NCBI RefSeq assembly: GCF_932526225.1
Contig: NC_064044.1
Span: forward strand, 6,784,747 to 6,848,746
DNA from: Nematostella vectensis
Lineage: Eukaryota; Cnidaria; Anthozoa; Actiniaria; Edwardsiidae
Direction of reading: 5' to 3'
DNA length: 64,000 nucleotides
Part shown: piece after piece, positions 34,307 through 47,879 of the stretch
Layout: each line of letters begins with the position of its first letter
Numbering within the stretch: the first letter of the stretch is position 1
Program-made: the position numbers and the translations under genes
The notes under the pieces: model-generated
Seen by the model: the letters and a program-made list of their open reading frames with translations, nothing else
Database searches by the model: none
Told to the model about the DNA's origin: nothing

Positions 34307-34450
34307 CAGGGCCGTAAAAGGATGTGGAGCACTGGGAGCACTTGCCCCTCCCCCCCCCCCCCCCCCCCCCCCGATAAAATATAAGGAAATTACCAGTAGG
34401 GGCGTGGCTGTGCACCCCAATATTTTCTAAATGTTTCTGTATTTTACGGA
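34307..34450. repeat. dispersed repeat B, copy 1
   Basis: Shares AGTAGGGGCGTGGCTGTG, an adjacent poly-C tract (34347-34372) and a TTTCTGTATTTT block with 40681-40830 and 41690-41825. All three copies lie within 7.5 kb and all have C-runs at the same place. Confidence 0.7.
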
Positions 34451-34875
34451 GCCAATATTCCAAGGCCTGCTACAGCTCTGAGTTACAAGATGTGTAGCTA
34501 GAAGGGGCGCTAGCATCCCTCCTCGAAGAATCGCTCAATTTTTTAGACAAGTTTATAAAGATAAAATCAACTTAATTAAAAAAGAGCGCGAATTTTTTAT
34601 CCACCCTCTGTAATGTATTTACAAACGTTGTTCACAAAATATATTTAAAGATACTTCACTCGATAACTCCGTTCAAGCAAATTAACTAGTTATCAAATTG
34701 TTTGTTGAGTTGTTTAGAAAAATATAATTTAGAAATAATCAGCTTTGCTTAAAATTTTACACCTATTACGTCCTTGCTCAATTCTGTGTTTTCCCGTTCC
34801 TCTTCTCCCTTCCCCTTCCTCGTTTTATTCTCTTTAGATTCCGCTGCCGACAAACGTCCATGGACACTCAAATCG

Positions 34876-37800
34876 TCAGGCCAAACTAAAATCATACACA
34901 AAATAAATTGATTAGATTTGTACGAACATAGAGAATAAAATATATTGGTACCAGTGCATAGAAACCTATCTTACCTATCATACAGGTGGTTTCCCGTGCC
35001 ACTTGGCCTCGCGGGCTCAGCGTCCTGGTACAGCGGATTATCTGATTCCTGTGTGCGCGTCTTAATCTCCTGGTACAATTCCCCGGATGAGGCGCCACTG
35101 ACCGCATAAGGATTTTCTGCGGACTCACGCCCGGTAGGCGTGTGTTGATTCATCAGATTGTTTTGTATCGTTTCGCCACTAAGAAGGAGACTCTTGTAAG
35201 TGAAAAGCTCTAATTATGGACACTAATGGCTTATGCCATCGGGTTAAACTTTGTGTTTATCCCAGGACACTTTCAAGTGAACAGCTCAAATTATGGACAC
35301 CTTATTCGATTGGCCATGTATATTTATCCCCTCTCGTCAACCCCCGGGGAGGACTCCCCTAAAAAATGTATCTATGCTCTTCCTATCCCTTAGGGTATAA
35401 AATTCGCCCCAAGTGCTATCCCTTAGGGTCTTCTGGAAATCTGCTATCCCTTAGGGTGTCTACCAGGGGACCTACCCCCAAAATACAGTTTGTAAGACTT
35501 TTTCAATGAAATTTCAATCAGTCCTTCTAATGTCAACTTTCAACTAAAATAAAAATCAGAAATAATTCGTTTGTTTTATTGGTCATTCCTTAGGGTTTAA
35601 ATTCATTTTCTCGACGGGAGCATATGTACATTTTAAAGGGAGCGTACCCCCCCCCCCTCCCACCCCGGGCGGACAGTTCAACTTATGGACAGCTTCATCT
35701 TTGCCACCCAGTCAAACTCGGTGATCATTTATTTTTCTCATTAAACATGGACATGGACGATTAAAATAAGGGAAAGGCCCACCCCCACCCCGCATGTCTG
35801 AATTTTTCTCTATTTTCGAGACATTCCTAGAAAACCAGTACCCCTGAACTTGCGGAAGTAACAAAACCTATATGTGGAGGAGGCTCGTTATATAGATGGC
35901 ATTTTACCGTAGATAAGATGGATTTGCCACAGACTCTGCCTGATATCTGAAACACAATATTCCATAGCGTTAATCAATATAAAGTGCTCTGTGTAAGAGC
36001 CGATTCGTGAGAAAATCGAATAACTGACTTCTTTCAGATGCTGTATTTGGCAAACGTGTTGCGTAGCATTTTGGGCTCCGATTTTTTTGTGCGTCACAGA
36101 TGTATATATCACCTAAATATGAAATAAGAAAAATCGGATTCCAATAATACAAAGAGGTCCGTACTCCTTCTCCACTTGTCTCTCCACTTACCCAACCCCA
36201 CCACAATTCCATTTCTCACATTCTCAGCCATTCTTTACTTGACCTTAAATGTTTACTTGATCGTCAGGGGCTCATAAGTAGGGGCAATCAACTTCCCCAC
36301 ATTCTGGTACTATATAGGTGTCACGGCGTTTTCTAGGATCAGGCTATTTTTAGACGCGCGGATTAGCCAATCAGATGACAGGGAGGAAAATTGACTTTGT
36401 CTCAAGGAATCCGAAATGGCGGCTGAGAAGGGGCAAAACGACGCTTGTTTTTCAAAGTGTTATACAATCGCCAAATGCCTCCTTATTTCTGAACCCTTTT
36501 AGCCACAGAGAAAGAAACATTTCTTACTAGCCTTGGACTATTTTTTTTCTATAAGTGAATTCAAATGCTGCTACGAGTACATTTTTTCTTGCTCTTGCAA
36601 AAAATAAGTGATCATTTGTATCGATCTCGAAATTCTCTCGCTGAAAGTAAATATTATCATATAGATACTGCTAGTTAACTTACAATAGTGTAAGAAGTAA
36701 AATACAAAAGTTTATGTCTTGTTTTTGTTAAATATTTTTATTAAACGAGCTCTTCAAAGCTGGAACTGTGTTTGTATCAACACCCATGACCTGTCCGGAC
36801 TCACTGTCCTGATCTGGCAAGAATTTGTAAGAAACATCCATGTAAAAGTATACTAACATGACAGGCAACCTCAATATGGATATTTGTGTCTTTTTGTAAG
36901 TTCTATTTCTAATTAAAAAGTTTATACTAGTTATTTATGATCTGTTCAAATTTGACTTTCCAAAAATGAGGATAGAGAGTGTATTAACTGTATTAAGTAT
37001 AGTGACTATCCACTGAAGTCGTTTTTCATGTGACCTCTTGGTTGACCAGAAACTAATACGTATTATAATCATTACAAAAAAGGCAAGGAGGGTATAAAAG
37101 CATGCATATAATGTAAGAATTTCCAACATTATAGTAATGCACTTTAGTCCTTGTTAAATCTTTCAGAAAATCTCTTGTGGGGAAGATTATGCTGCCACTC
37201 AAACAGTCTATTATTTCCCTGTAATAACAACAGTCGGTTATTTTGCTGTAATTGATAATTATATATAATGATAAGGAAAATATCCTTAAGTTTTTCTTTT
37301 AATGATAATATCTGATACATTCATGACTGTGTTTTGCGACTCAAAAAGCTTTATTGTTGACTTTTGTTAACTGTAAAATAACTTAGTTTACACATCCCTA
37401 TTATAATTATCATTGTTTTAGTTAATTTTTTTTAAGTTGTTCATATTAGCTGCAAACATGCTACTCTTACTATTAAATATTAACTGCAGGTATTGGCCTG
37501 ACAAAATATAGTGTATTAAAAAAGCACCTCCGAATGGTGTCAACCTTTTTCTTTTAAAGTCTGTATTTGTTTCTAACTGTTGACAGATCCAGAAGGATAG
37601 AAGTTGTCAAGTGGTTTTCTTCCAGGGCTTATTTGGCCCAATTTGTGTACATTTATTTAGCATGGGTATTTTGAAGCTAAAGGCAAGGGAGTTGGTAGCT
37701 ATAAAGGGTGAATATGCTAACCTAATGTTGCTATGGGAGGGCTTTGCAGAGCCCCATTCAAACCAAAATGGAATGTTAGAACAGCTATTACTTTCTAGGC

Positions 37801-40800
37801 ATGTGCACTAAAAAAATTAACAATTTATATTGTAACTTAAACATTAGCCCCATCTACATTGATCATGACATTTCTATATCCTTCCTCTGAATATTTGTTT
37901 CATTGTAAATCCTTTCGGTTGATTGGCATACCAAGGCTTGACCATATGAGATGCTTTCACTACTTCCAAATCTTAGGACACTAAAAATGAACTCCACAGT
38001 GCTACCATTGGCACAAAATGAATGGACTGATGAAATAATCATCATAATCATCACACAATTGGCACAATGATAAAGACCGCAAACTAAAGGAAACCAAGGA
38101 TCCATAGAACCCATAGAAAACTCATGTCTATATACAAAAAAAAGGTTATGTCAGTCTGAGAAAAAATCTCATAATATTTGATAAGGGGTCCAAGTACCAG
38201 GTGGTCAATGGACCTGGAGTCCATTTCCCCAAGTGATATACAATATTTCAAGAGCCTGAAACTGTTTTAGTGACAGCATCATCTTTCCATCAAGAATTTT
38301 TTTGAAAGATTTTACAAGGGCCATTACTATAATGATGTCCATTACTTTAATGATGGCAAGCCTTATTACAAGCCAGGATGACAGATGTGCATGCTTTAAT
38401 ACACTCCTGGCCTTTTTTTCAATGATTTGAAATCTTATTATGATTTCTGGACAGCCAAGAGGTCAGTCAAAAGAAAGTCAAATTTGAACAAATTAAGATA
38501 CCGTAAGTATGTAATACTGTAAGTTTTTATAACAGATTATATATCAAATGAGTAAGTAACAAGTATCAATTTTCGAATTAAGCTTAAATGGAAACAGAAT
38601 TTACAAAAAAGACACAAATGGAATTCATATTGAGGTTGCCTTTTATGTTAGTATGATTTTATATGCTTTTTTTTTAGGATTTCTTTCCAGATCAGGGCAA
38701 GTTGAGTCCAGGCAGGTCATGAGTGTTGATATTTATGCGGATCATGACTAAATTCTTTCTTATACAATTACTTACAGTTTTGAAGAGCTGGTTTAATATG
38801 AATGTAAAACAAAAAACAAGACATAAACTTCCGTATGTTACTTCTTACACTATGGTTAGTTAACTAGCAGTATCAAACACCTTAATGATATGATAATATG
38901 GCATATAAGCGAGAGAATTTCAAGATCAAAACAAATGTTCACTTATTTCCGAATTTATTGCTGTGCAAGAGCATAAAAAAATGTCCTCGTAACAACGTTT
39001 GAGTCCACTTATGGAGAAATAAATAGTCCAAAATGCTTTTTTCTTTGTGACAAAAAGGATTCACAAAAAAGAAGGCATATGATGATGTACGAAGACTTTG
39101 AAAAGCAAGCGTCGTTTTTCCCCTTCTCTGCCGCCATTTTGGATTCTTTGAGACACAGTCAATTTTTCCGCCCTGTCATCTGATTGGCTAATCCGTGCGT
39201 CTAAAAATAGCGTGATCCTAGGAAACGCCGTGACAGTTATATAATACAGATGATTGCCCCTACTTATGAGCCCCTGGATCGTATATGTCTCTGCAAGAAG
39301 TCTTCTCCGCCACACATTACCTGACTGCTGTCTCCTCTCGCTTTCCTATTTGTAGCTTTCTGAAAAAAACAATATTTCATTTTTACAATTATGGCCAAGT
39401 TTAAAAAGTTCTCAAACCGCATAGTTTGATTAAGAACTGCGGAGATGAAGCAGAAAGAATGCTCAGGCCTCGTCCGGCTTTGAAAATTTCCCATACCCTT
39501 GTTTTCTGTCGTTGTCATGCGCCTTTCGGTAGGCCTTGTATAGGCTTAACTTATCAATCTATAAGTCAAAACAGTCATGCATCTCTCTTATGCTTTTAGT
39601 TACCTATAGCTGCCGCATTGCCGACGTCGCGACAAAGGGGGAGACGTTGGGGTTTACTATATTGCGGTAAAAAAGCAAAAAAGATGCGGTAATTAAAAAC
39701 ACTGCGAGATGCGGTCTTGCGGTAAAAAAAATCTGCTTAATTGCGGTCTTGCGGTAAAATATAAGAATATTGCGTTGTTGCGGTGCTGAGGTGCGCGGGT
39801 TTTTCCCGTGGTACGAGATAATTTAGCGGGAAACCTCGGAAATGTCGGGGTGTCGTGCATGCCCTCCAAAACCTCGCCCTTCTATGCGGTATGCGAAATT
39901 CCGTTTTTTTTTTTTTTCTGCGGAATTGCGGTATTTTCGGAAATGTTGTGCGGTATTGCGGAAAACGAATGATGCGCGCGGCCGGCAGTCTTCCGCTCGT
40001 CCTGTTCTTTAAAGCCTGAGCGTGTCTAGCCTTTGGCACGTAAGACACCTTCTTCTGGCGTTATAAAGTAAAAGAAAGGATTTTCAAACGCAATCTTACC
40101 TCCAGCGGTATAACAAGAAAGCGGCCACAATTAGGACGACAAGCATACAGACCAGCGGTATCGCTATAAGTGGCGTATTATCAGGTGCGTCACCCTGTAT
40201 GCATGCGCGCTTGAATTTGTCGTGCGAACTGTTAGAATTCTCTGTGGGGGTAGGGGTGAGGGCGTGGCTCTTTCCTGTGTATGGGACGGAGTATATAGGA
40301 CGCATCGACGCCTCGTCCTTTGTTGTTGTTCTTGGCGTTGCTGGTGGTGGTTTCGTGGATTTACCTGAGAAACAAAAAATACTATGGTCAACTCAAATGA
40401 GCTAGTAACGTAAAAAATTGGCAAAAATTTTCGTTTTTCAAAACGCGGTCACTTCCATTTAAAAATAAAACTAATATATTCCTTGGAAAAAAGTTATTCT
40501 TGTCAATTTTACAATAAAATACCTTTCTAATCAGACAAGAAAACGCATCCTCTCCCCCCAACACACACACACACACACATAAACTGCTGGTTTACCGCTC
40601 CTAAACTGCTCGCATGTATCATTAGGCCAACAACTACAACGTGACTTATACTTTACAACATGACTTGACTACATTATAACACAGGGCCGAAGCAGGCGGT
40701 GGGGCGCTGGGGGCACGTGCCCCCCCCCCCCCAAAAGAAAAATAAAAATCACAAATTGTAAGGAAATGACCATTAGGGGCGTGGCTGTGGCTATGTTTTT

Positions 40801-43800
40801 GTATTGTGCTCCCCCTGTTACTTTGCTCACAGATGTGGAATACCACTAGCGAGATACCCCCTTTGACATTCATCGTTCATTTTTTTTTCTTATTGCTCAC
40901 CAACAATGTCGTATAAGGCGCGAAATCCCGCGGCGTTCCCGGTCTCGTCCGAGCGAAAGATCAAAAACAGTGCATGCGCAGATGAGGTTATATCACGTGG
41001 CTGACCATGGTCCTTCAACACGACAATTTGATTGGCTGCCTCATTGCTGCCATCGTAAATCTCCACAAAATCATCAGTTGAATTACTAAGTGAGAAATTT
41101 GAGAACCGAACACGTATTGACTCTCCCTCAATTCCCATAATTCTCCACGAGCAGAGCTGTCCATTTGGGTAGTTGGAGGGGAAATAAGGGGACTGGAATG
41201 AGCCATGCCGGTCTGTAAGTGTGTAGTTACAGCCTGGTGAATGAAATAAATCGATAAAATAAAGCTGGTTAACAACTATTTCAAATCTACTGGTATGCTT
41301 GAAGATAGGTATAAACGTTTCCTTTCTCTCTCTAGACAGTGCATTCCTCATTATGGCATTTGAAATCCGTTGGATAAAATAACGGGCTAAATGGCGCCCT
41401 TTTTTTAACCTTCAGCATGGCGACAAAAGCCATTCAGTCCTCTTGCTAACAGCATAAATTATTGTAAACAAGATGCTGTTAAATAGTGCTATTGACTGTG
41501 TAAAATGGACAACAACACTTTCAAATACCAATCAGTGACATACATCAAAGTTTGCAAACAGCCACAGTAGTATCCTCTGCGCAGTCGTTTTTGCCTGTCT
41601 ATGCTCGAGCATAGACAGAGGTTAGAACGACTGCGTAGGAGACTACAATCACAGCCGTTATGTTTGAGTTATATCGGGGCTCGATCTATATGCAAAACCG
41701 TAGCAGAGGGTTGAAAACTAGGGGTACGTGCCCCCAATATTTTTAAAACTATAAGGACCAGAAGGGGCGTGGCTGTGCCTCAATAATTTCTTAATGTTTC
41801 TGTATCGTGCCCCACCCCTCTCCCATATCAATCAATGGCTGTCGTTTTTCTAAATGGTCTAAAAGAGCCTGGGGCGAGCGCGCGGGAGACCTGTGATATT
41901 CTAAAACGATAGGGACTAGGCTCCATTTCCAAGATGGCTGCCAGCAAAATCGTAGTAAACACAAATTCCTGCAAGTTTACGTGGAAATTCTCGACTTACA
42001 AAGTTCCAGAGCAATAAAAAAGCCAAAAATTGATTATAGCGGGACTTCCAAATATGGTATGTAATGCCTAATAAGGAAATGACCGAGCGAGCTAGAAAAA
42101 CGACAGTTTTTAAAACAAGATTGACTGATATGCCCAAATATTTAGAGGCCTGTTATAACCTTGATATTTCAACTTACTTGTGTAGTAGCAGTAATGTATT
42201 TGATGTCCTTTTCCTGACCTTGTCGCTCCATATGGATAAGGTGCTTTTACGTCATCTTCATTGCCCCAATTTTCAGTGTCATAAAAAATCCACTCTGACG
42301 TCACCGTTGCCCATTGGACTTGTTGGCAAACCGCTGACCCATACGCTAACAGATAGAAGGCGCTTTCCGTGGGAAGACTTATTGCAATTGTCTTGCTTCC
42401 ATATGTCTTACAACAGAAAAATATTTTTGTTGTAGCCCAGTAGTATGTACCTCTTGGAATGAAACCTTTTTTTTTGTTTCCGCTATCGTTGTCCTCATCG
42501 TCCCAGTTAACGTACCCGGAGGAAAGACCAAAAGGACATTTAGATGTACTTTGATACAGGCAATATTGGCCTGAAATGTAATAAAAATTGGGATAATTAG
42601 GAGTAGGATATATACAGTCCGTCGTAAGGTAAAATATGATGGTATTTATTCTTTTTTAATTCATAAAAAAATAGAATTGGGAAATAGGAAAAATGAAAGT
42701 TTATAGCAAGGGTATGCTGTTTTATTTTATACGTTCATTTTAAGTGTAAAAAATGCGTGACTTTCCGTTTGGTGAATATGAGAGGAGGATCAATAGGTCG
42801 CCATAAAGAACTAAACATGACGAGAGAAGACGGCTACCATGGCAACGGTATGCTAAAATGTCGAGAGAATAGTGAGACGAGAGGGTGTTGGCTCCGGTCC
42901 AGTTTGTCGTACAAGTGATTGAGGACTCCTATTGAGTATGAGAGGGTGTTGGCTCCGGTCCAGTTCGTCGTACAAGTGATTGAGGACTCCTATTGAGTAT
43001 GAGAGGGTGTTGGCTCCGGTCCAGTTCGTCGTACAAGTGATTGAGGACTCCTATTGAGTATGAGAGGGTGTTGGCTCCGGTCCAGTTCGTCGTACAAGTG
43101 ATTGAGGACTCCTATTGAGTATGAGAGGGTGTTGGCTCCGGTCCAGTTCTTCGTACAAGTGATTGAGGGCTCCTATTGAGTGTGAGAGGGCAGGCCCGTA
43201 GCCAGGGAGGGTCCACTTTCGGTTCTCAATAGACGGGCTATTTGTAGACAAAACTACAAAACTATAAAGCATAAGCTAGATCACTCTGCTATGTAGCCAA
43301 ATCTGACAATAAACGTCCCGTAGAGATACTGCAAAGGTATAAAAAATTTATTTGTTCTTTCGGAGATGGTCGCATTTTTATCAGAGAACTCCAACCCCCC
43401 CCCCCCTCCCCCCCCGGAGAACTTAGGTCCACTTTTTCGGATTCCGCAACCCCCCAAGAAAAATCCTGGGTACGGGCCTGGAAGGAGCGCGAGGGATTGT
43501 GGTCTCCGATTGAGTGTGTACAAAATGCGCGAGGGATTGTGATTCCCCTGTTGATTGTGTGGAAGCAGAGGCTCATAAGTAGGGGCAATCATCTGTATTA
43601 TATAAATGTCACAATGTTCCCTAGGATCAAGGTATTTTTAGACGCGCGCGCATGAACGGGCCAATCAGCTACGTTGACGTTGGTCGCGCGCGCGAGTGAC
43701 GTGAGGCCGCACGCGCAAACTGCAGTTAGGAAAAAAATATTTTTATCGATCATCCGTCGGTTTTGTTTGTTTACCAAAAGAATTGCAAGCTAGAATTCAA

Positions 43801-45956
43801 AGTCATAGGTTGGGTTGGATTCATATTAAAAAAGAGAGCAACAAAAAGTCAAAGTACCAAAGAGAGAACATAGCTTTTTGTCTGAGACTGCGCGTGCAGT
43901 TGAGCTCACCCAAAACGTCAACACAAAGGTTGAATCTGATTGGCTCATCCGCGCGTCTAAAAATAGCCTGATCCTAGGAAACGCCGTTACACCTTTATAG
44001 TACCAGAATGTGGGGAAGTTGATTGCCCCTACTTATGAGCCCCTGGTGGAAGATGCTTCCGACGCGCGTACCAATATCCAATCAGACAGCAGAAAAAATG
44101 AAGCCAACTATGTGCAACCCATATGCCCCACAAAAGTCCCATAGAAATGCATTCACGAGTCGACAAGAGAGGGCAAAATATAGACATTTTTAAATCAACC
44201 TTTTGATTAAAGGTAGATTCTTAAAACTTCACATTAGCATCAAGGACATCACGGACTAACCACACGGTGAGTTTCGTGCCATTTTATTGAGAATTTCTTA
44301 TAAATTTGTGAAACTTTTGTGGGACAGCATGGCTGCCATTACGTCACCTCATTTTTTGCGCAGCTTGATTGACATTTTGGAACTATAAATTGTGATCCCC
44401 GATTGAGTTTCTAAGTTAGGAATTACGGGGGTTAGTGTTTTTTTCTGTTTTTATTTTATTTTTTTACCGTACCTTGTGGCCACTGCTGTGGTCGCTTGTC
44501 GTCGCCTAATATTGAGACCTTCATACAGAAAGACCTGAAGATAAGACATTCAATCAACTCTGGATTACAGCCTGTAATCTGAAACATAGGTCCCTTCTCG
44601 TGGGTTGACGTTCATTGACGCTAATTTAATCCCTATGTCCTTGTCCCTCGTGTAAAAAAGATCTTTATTTGTTTTAGAGAAAATCAGGTTCCTACTCCTT
44701 CCTCCAAAACTAGGACAAGCTTCCTAAGTGACTGTGCAATAAGTGGGGGAGGGGGGGGGGGGGGGTTCTGTAAAACCCACTTTGCATGCTCGCACTTACC
44801 ATGGAAACTTACCTCAACTACCGGCATGCAGCGCGCGCTTCGTTTGGTGCAAGCTTGAAAATGCGCGCGCTGCATTCTGGTAGTTGAGGTAGGTTTCTAT
44901 GGTAATGTGCGCGCAAACTTATAGCTGAAATGGCCTATTTGGAAGGCATAAAGAAATATCTGTTGGATAAAGTTTAGCCTTTCTTACCTATTGACACTGC
45001 TTGGCCGTACAAAGCCGTCAACGTGAAGACTCGCCGATCGTCCATTACTGGGATTCTTGTCCTCGGTATCCTGGAATATCCATCCTGTCCGCCAGTTAAA
45101 ACTCGTCTCCGGACATCCGGACAAAGCACGAGGCAGTCCGTAGGACCCAGCGGGCCATTCGACACCTGACACTGTAACATATTGTGCTAAGTGTTTTGGG
45201 GAAAACTAATTTGATACATTAATTTAATTATGAAGGATTATTGAATGAATGTTGATGTTGGTGACGGACGGATATGTTGGTGACGGACGTGCAGCTGAAA
45301 GGACTTGTTTTTTTTCTCGTGGTATATGGTTCTCCTTGTCTGTCCGCCCGCCCGCCCGCCTGCCTGCCTGCCTGTCATTGAAACGCAATAATCACATGGA
45401 GTAGACTGCCTTTACTGACTAAAGGATATTGAAATTATAAATGACATCTCATGAGCAACGAGGTATTCCCAAAATTGTATGGTGAAACCGTGATCCTTGA
45501 TCATTCCTCATAAATCTTGCGATCCCGTACATTTTTGGGCAAATGATCCCCGAGAAAATTTTCGCGATCACAGTATTTTAAAAAATGATCCTGGTCCAAC
45601 ATAATTTCGATCCCTGTTCCCATATACCTAGTTACCAAGTTACTACAATGACAGCTAAATACAAGACAAAGGAGTTTGAGAATTTACTTTCGCTTTCGGT
45701 GTATTGTTGAAACATTCACCTGAACCGATGTTATAACAATATTAGGGAGGGAATCAGGGAGCCAAATATGACAAATACAACACATTGGCTTGTGCGGCTA
45801 CAACGGCTGCGAATAGCTGTTGAAGGCCAATCTAGTCGTTACGCACACAATACATCAAGGTTTCAGCAAGTTCCGAGGGCAAATCTCACCTGAATTAATA
45901 ATTATATGGTTACTTAGCGCCAGTATCACGAGGGCAAGAGGTAGTAGAGTCATCAT
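34876..45956 (-). CDS. signal peptide-ApeC-CUB-TM receptor with tyrosine-motif tail, 8 exons, 505 aa
   Basis: Exons in transcript order: 45956-45890, 45171-44988, 44534-44473, 42570-42178, 41233-40901, 40364-40100, 35178-34975, 34885-34876. All are GT-AG, the phases agree, and the sum is 1518 nt ending TGA. Residues 1-22 are a signal peptide (MMTLLPLALVILALS). Residues about 28-234 are an ApeC domain: WPAGSYGLP, LSGCP, FCMK, NWDDEDND, IFFCCK, HYCYY. ApeC domains of amphioxus apextrin-like proteins bind bacterial peptidoglycan. Residues about 236-346 are a CUB domain (GSFQSPYFPSNYP, DFVEIYDG). A Thr/Pro stalk follows, then one TM helix (about 411-434, IPLVCMLVVLIVAAFLL). The tail has NPYAV, YQEI, NPLY and YDSL. 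The ligand and signalling role (immune or cell contact) are inference. The 10-nt last exon encodes only SLA-stop plus one shared base. Confidence 0.88.
35330..35690. repeat. CTATCCCTTAGGGT-type repeat in ApeC intron
   Basis: CTATCCCTTAGGGT recurs at about 35384, 35415 and 35447. It is flanked by CCCCCGGGGAGGAC near 35342 and CACCCCGGGCGGAC near 35660, which suggests element ends. Non-coding. Confidence 0.5.
36265..39276. mobile_element. ~3-kb foldback transposon with ~700-bp inverted arms
   Basis: The ends are CAGGGGCTC and GAGCCCCTG and are flanked by the 6-bp direct repeat GATCGT (36259-36264 and 39277-39282). The arms are inverted over about 36265-36960 and 38465-39276 with many indels; examples are the GATTAGCCAATCAGATGACAG block and the GACATAAACTT block. 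The interior (36961-38464) holds no long frame, so no transposase is visible and the element is non-autonomous or decayed. It lies in the 4.9-kb intron of the ApeC receptor gene. A 480-bp relative with the same termini is at 43566-44045. hAT elements often start CAGGG but make 8-bp duplications, so the superfamily is left open. Confidence 0.85.
39640..39965. repeat. TGCGGTA-rich low-complexity repeat
   Basis: More than ten TGCGGT or TTGCGGTA words and their complement cluster here, some inverted around 39840-39900. It is non-coding and intronic in the ApeC gene, between exons 6 and 7. Confidence 0.55.
40681..40830. repeat. dispersed repeat B, copy 2
   Basis: Starts ACAGGGCCGAAGCAGG, has a C-run at 40719-40732, then ATTAGGGGCGTGGCTGTG and a GTATTGTGC block, as in copies 1 and 3. 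It is in the intron between the CUB exon and the TM exon. Confidence 0.7.
41565..41650. repeat. ~85-bp hairpin
   Basis: TAGTATCCTCTGCGCAGTCG pairs with CGACTGCGTAGGAGACTA around the central GTCTATGCTCGAGCATAGAC palindrome. This could be a MITE remnant or a small hairpin RNA. Transcription cannot be judged from sequence. Confidence 0.65.
41690..41825. repeat. dispersed repeat B, copy 3
   Basis: Contains GGGGTACGTGCCCCC, AGAAGGGGCGTGGCTGTG and TTTCTGTATCGTGCCCC, parallel to 34307-34450 and 40681-40830. Here the C-run is short. Confidence 0.7.
42882..43190. repeat. 61-bp tandem repeat x5 in ApeC intron
   Basis: GTGTTGGCTCCGGTCCAG recurs at 42885, 42946, 43007, 43068 and 43129, an exact 61-bp period, and the units are almost identical. 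The last copy runs straight into the MITE at 43191. Confidence 0.95.
43191..43480. mobile_element. MITE with CAGGCC termini, copy 1
   Basis: It starts CAGGCCCGTAGCCAGGG and ends CCTGGGTACGGGCCTG, forming inverted ends. The body contains AGACAAAACTACAAAACTAT and C-runs. The reverse complement of the body is found at 58114-58408. No transposase frame. Confidence 0.8.
43566..44045. mobile_element. 480-bp MITE related to the 3-kb foldback element
   Basis: The termini CAGAGGCTCATAAGTAGGGG and GCCCCTACTTATGAGCCCCTG match those of 36265-39276. It is flanked by GTGGAAG on both sides (43559-43565 and 44046-44052, 7 bp). The interior differs from the long element and has no gene. Intronic between ApeC exons 3 and 4. 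Confidence 0.85.
44782..44920. mobile_element. ~140-bp foldback element
   Basis: TTACCATGGAAACTTACCTC-AACTACC and GGTAGTTGAGGTAGGTTTCT-ATGGTAA are inverted arms around a CGCGCGC-rich loop. In the intron between ApeC exons 2 and 3; a stable hairpin in the pre-mRNA is expected. Confidence 0.75.
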
Positions 45957-47796
<1,840 letters not shown>

Positions 47797-47879
47797 ACCA
47801 GGATGGCCGAGTGGTTAAGGCGTTGGACTTAAGTTCCAATGTACGAATGTACGCGTGGGTTCGAACCCCACTCCTGGTA
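47797..47879 (+). tRNA. tRNA-Leu(TAA): tRNA-Leu (anticodon TAA)
   Basis: The acceptor stem ACCAGGA pairs with TCCTGGT. The D arm is GCCGAGTGGTTAAGGC, the anticodon stem is TTGGA/TCCAA with loop CTTAAGT (anticodon TAA), the long variable arm TGTACGAATGTACG is as expected for leucine, and the T arm has GTGGGTTCGAACCCCAC. The A and B boxes fit Pol III. There is no intron and no encoded CCA. A T-run starting at 47884 is a normal Pol III terminator. The gene stands alone between the receptor and the opsin. Confidence 0.97.

Noticed and set aside
35888-36212. Minus-strand 74-80-aa frames as a possible extra ApeC-gene exon
   Set aside because: An acceptor exists (ATATTTAG) but the required phase gives a stop at once, no family similarity is visible, and exon 6 joins exon 7 in frame without it.
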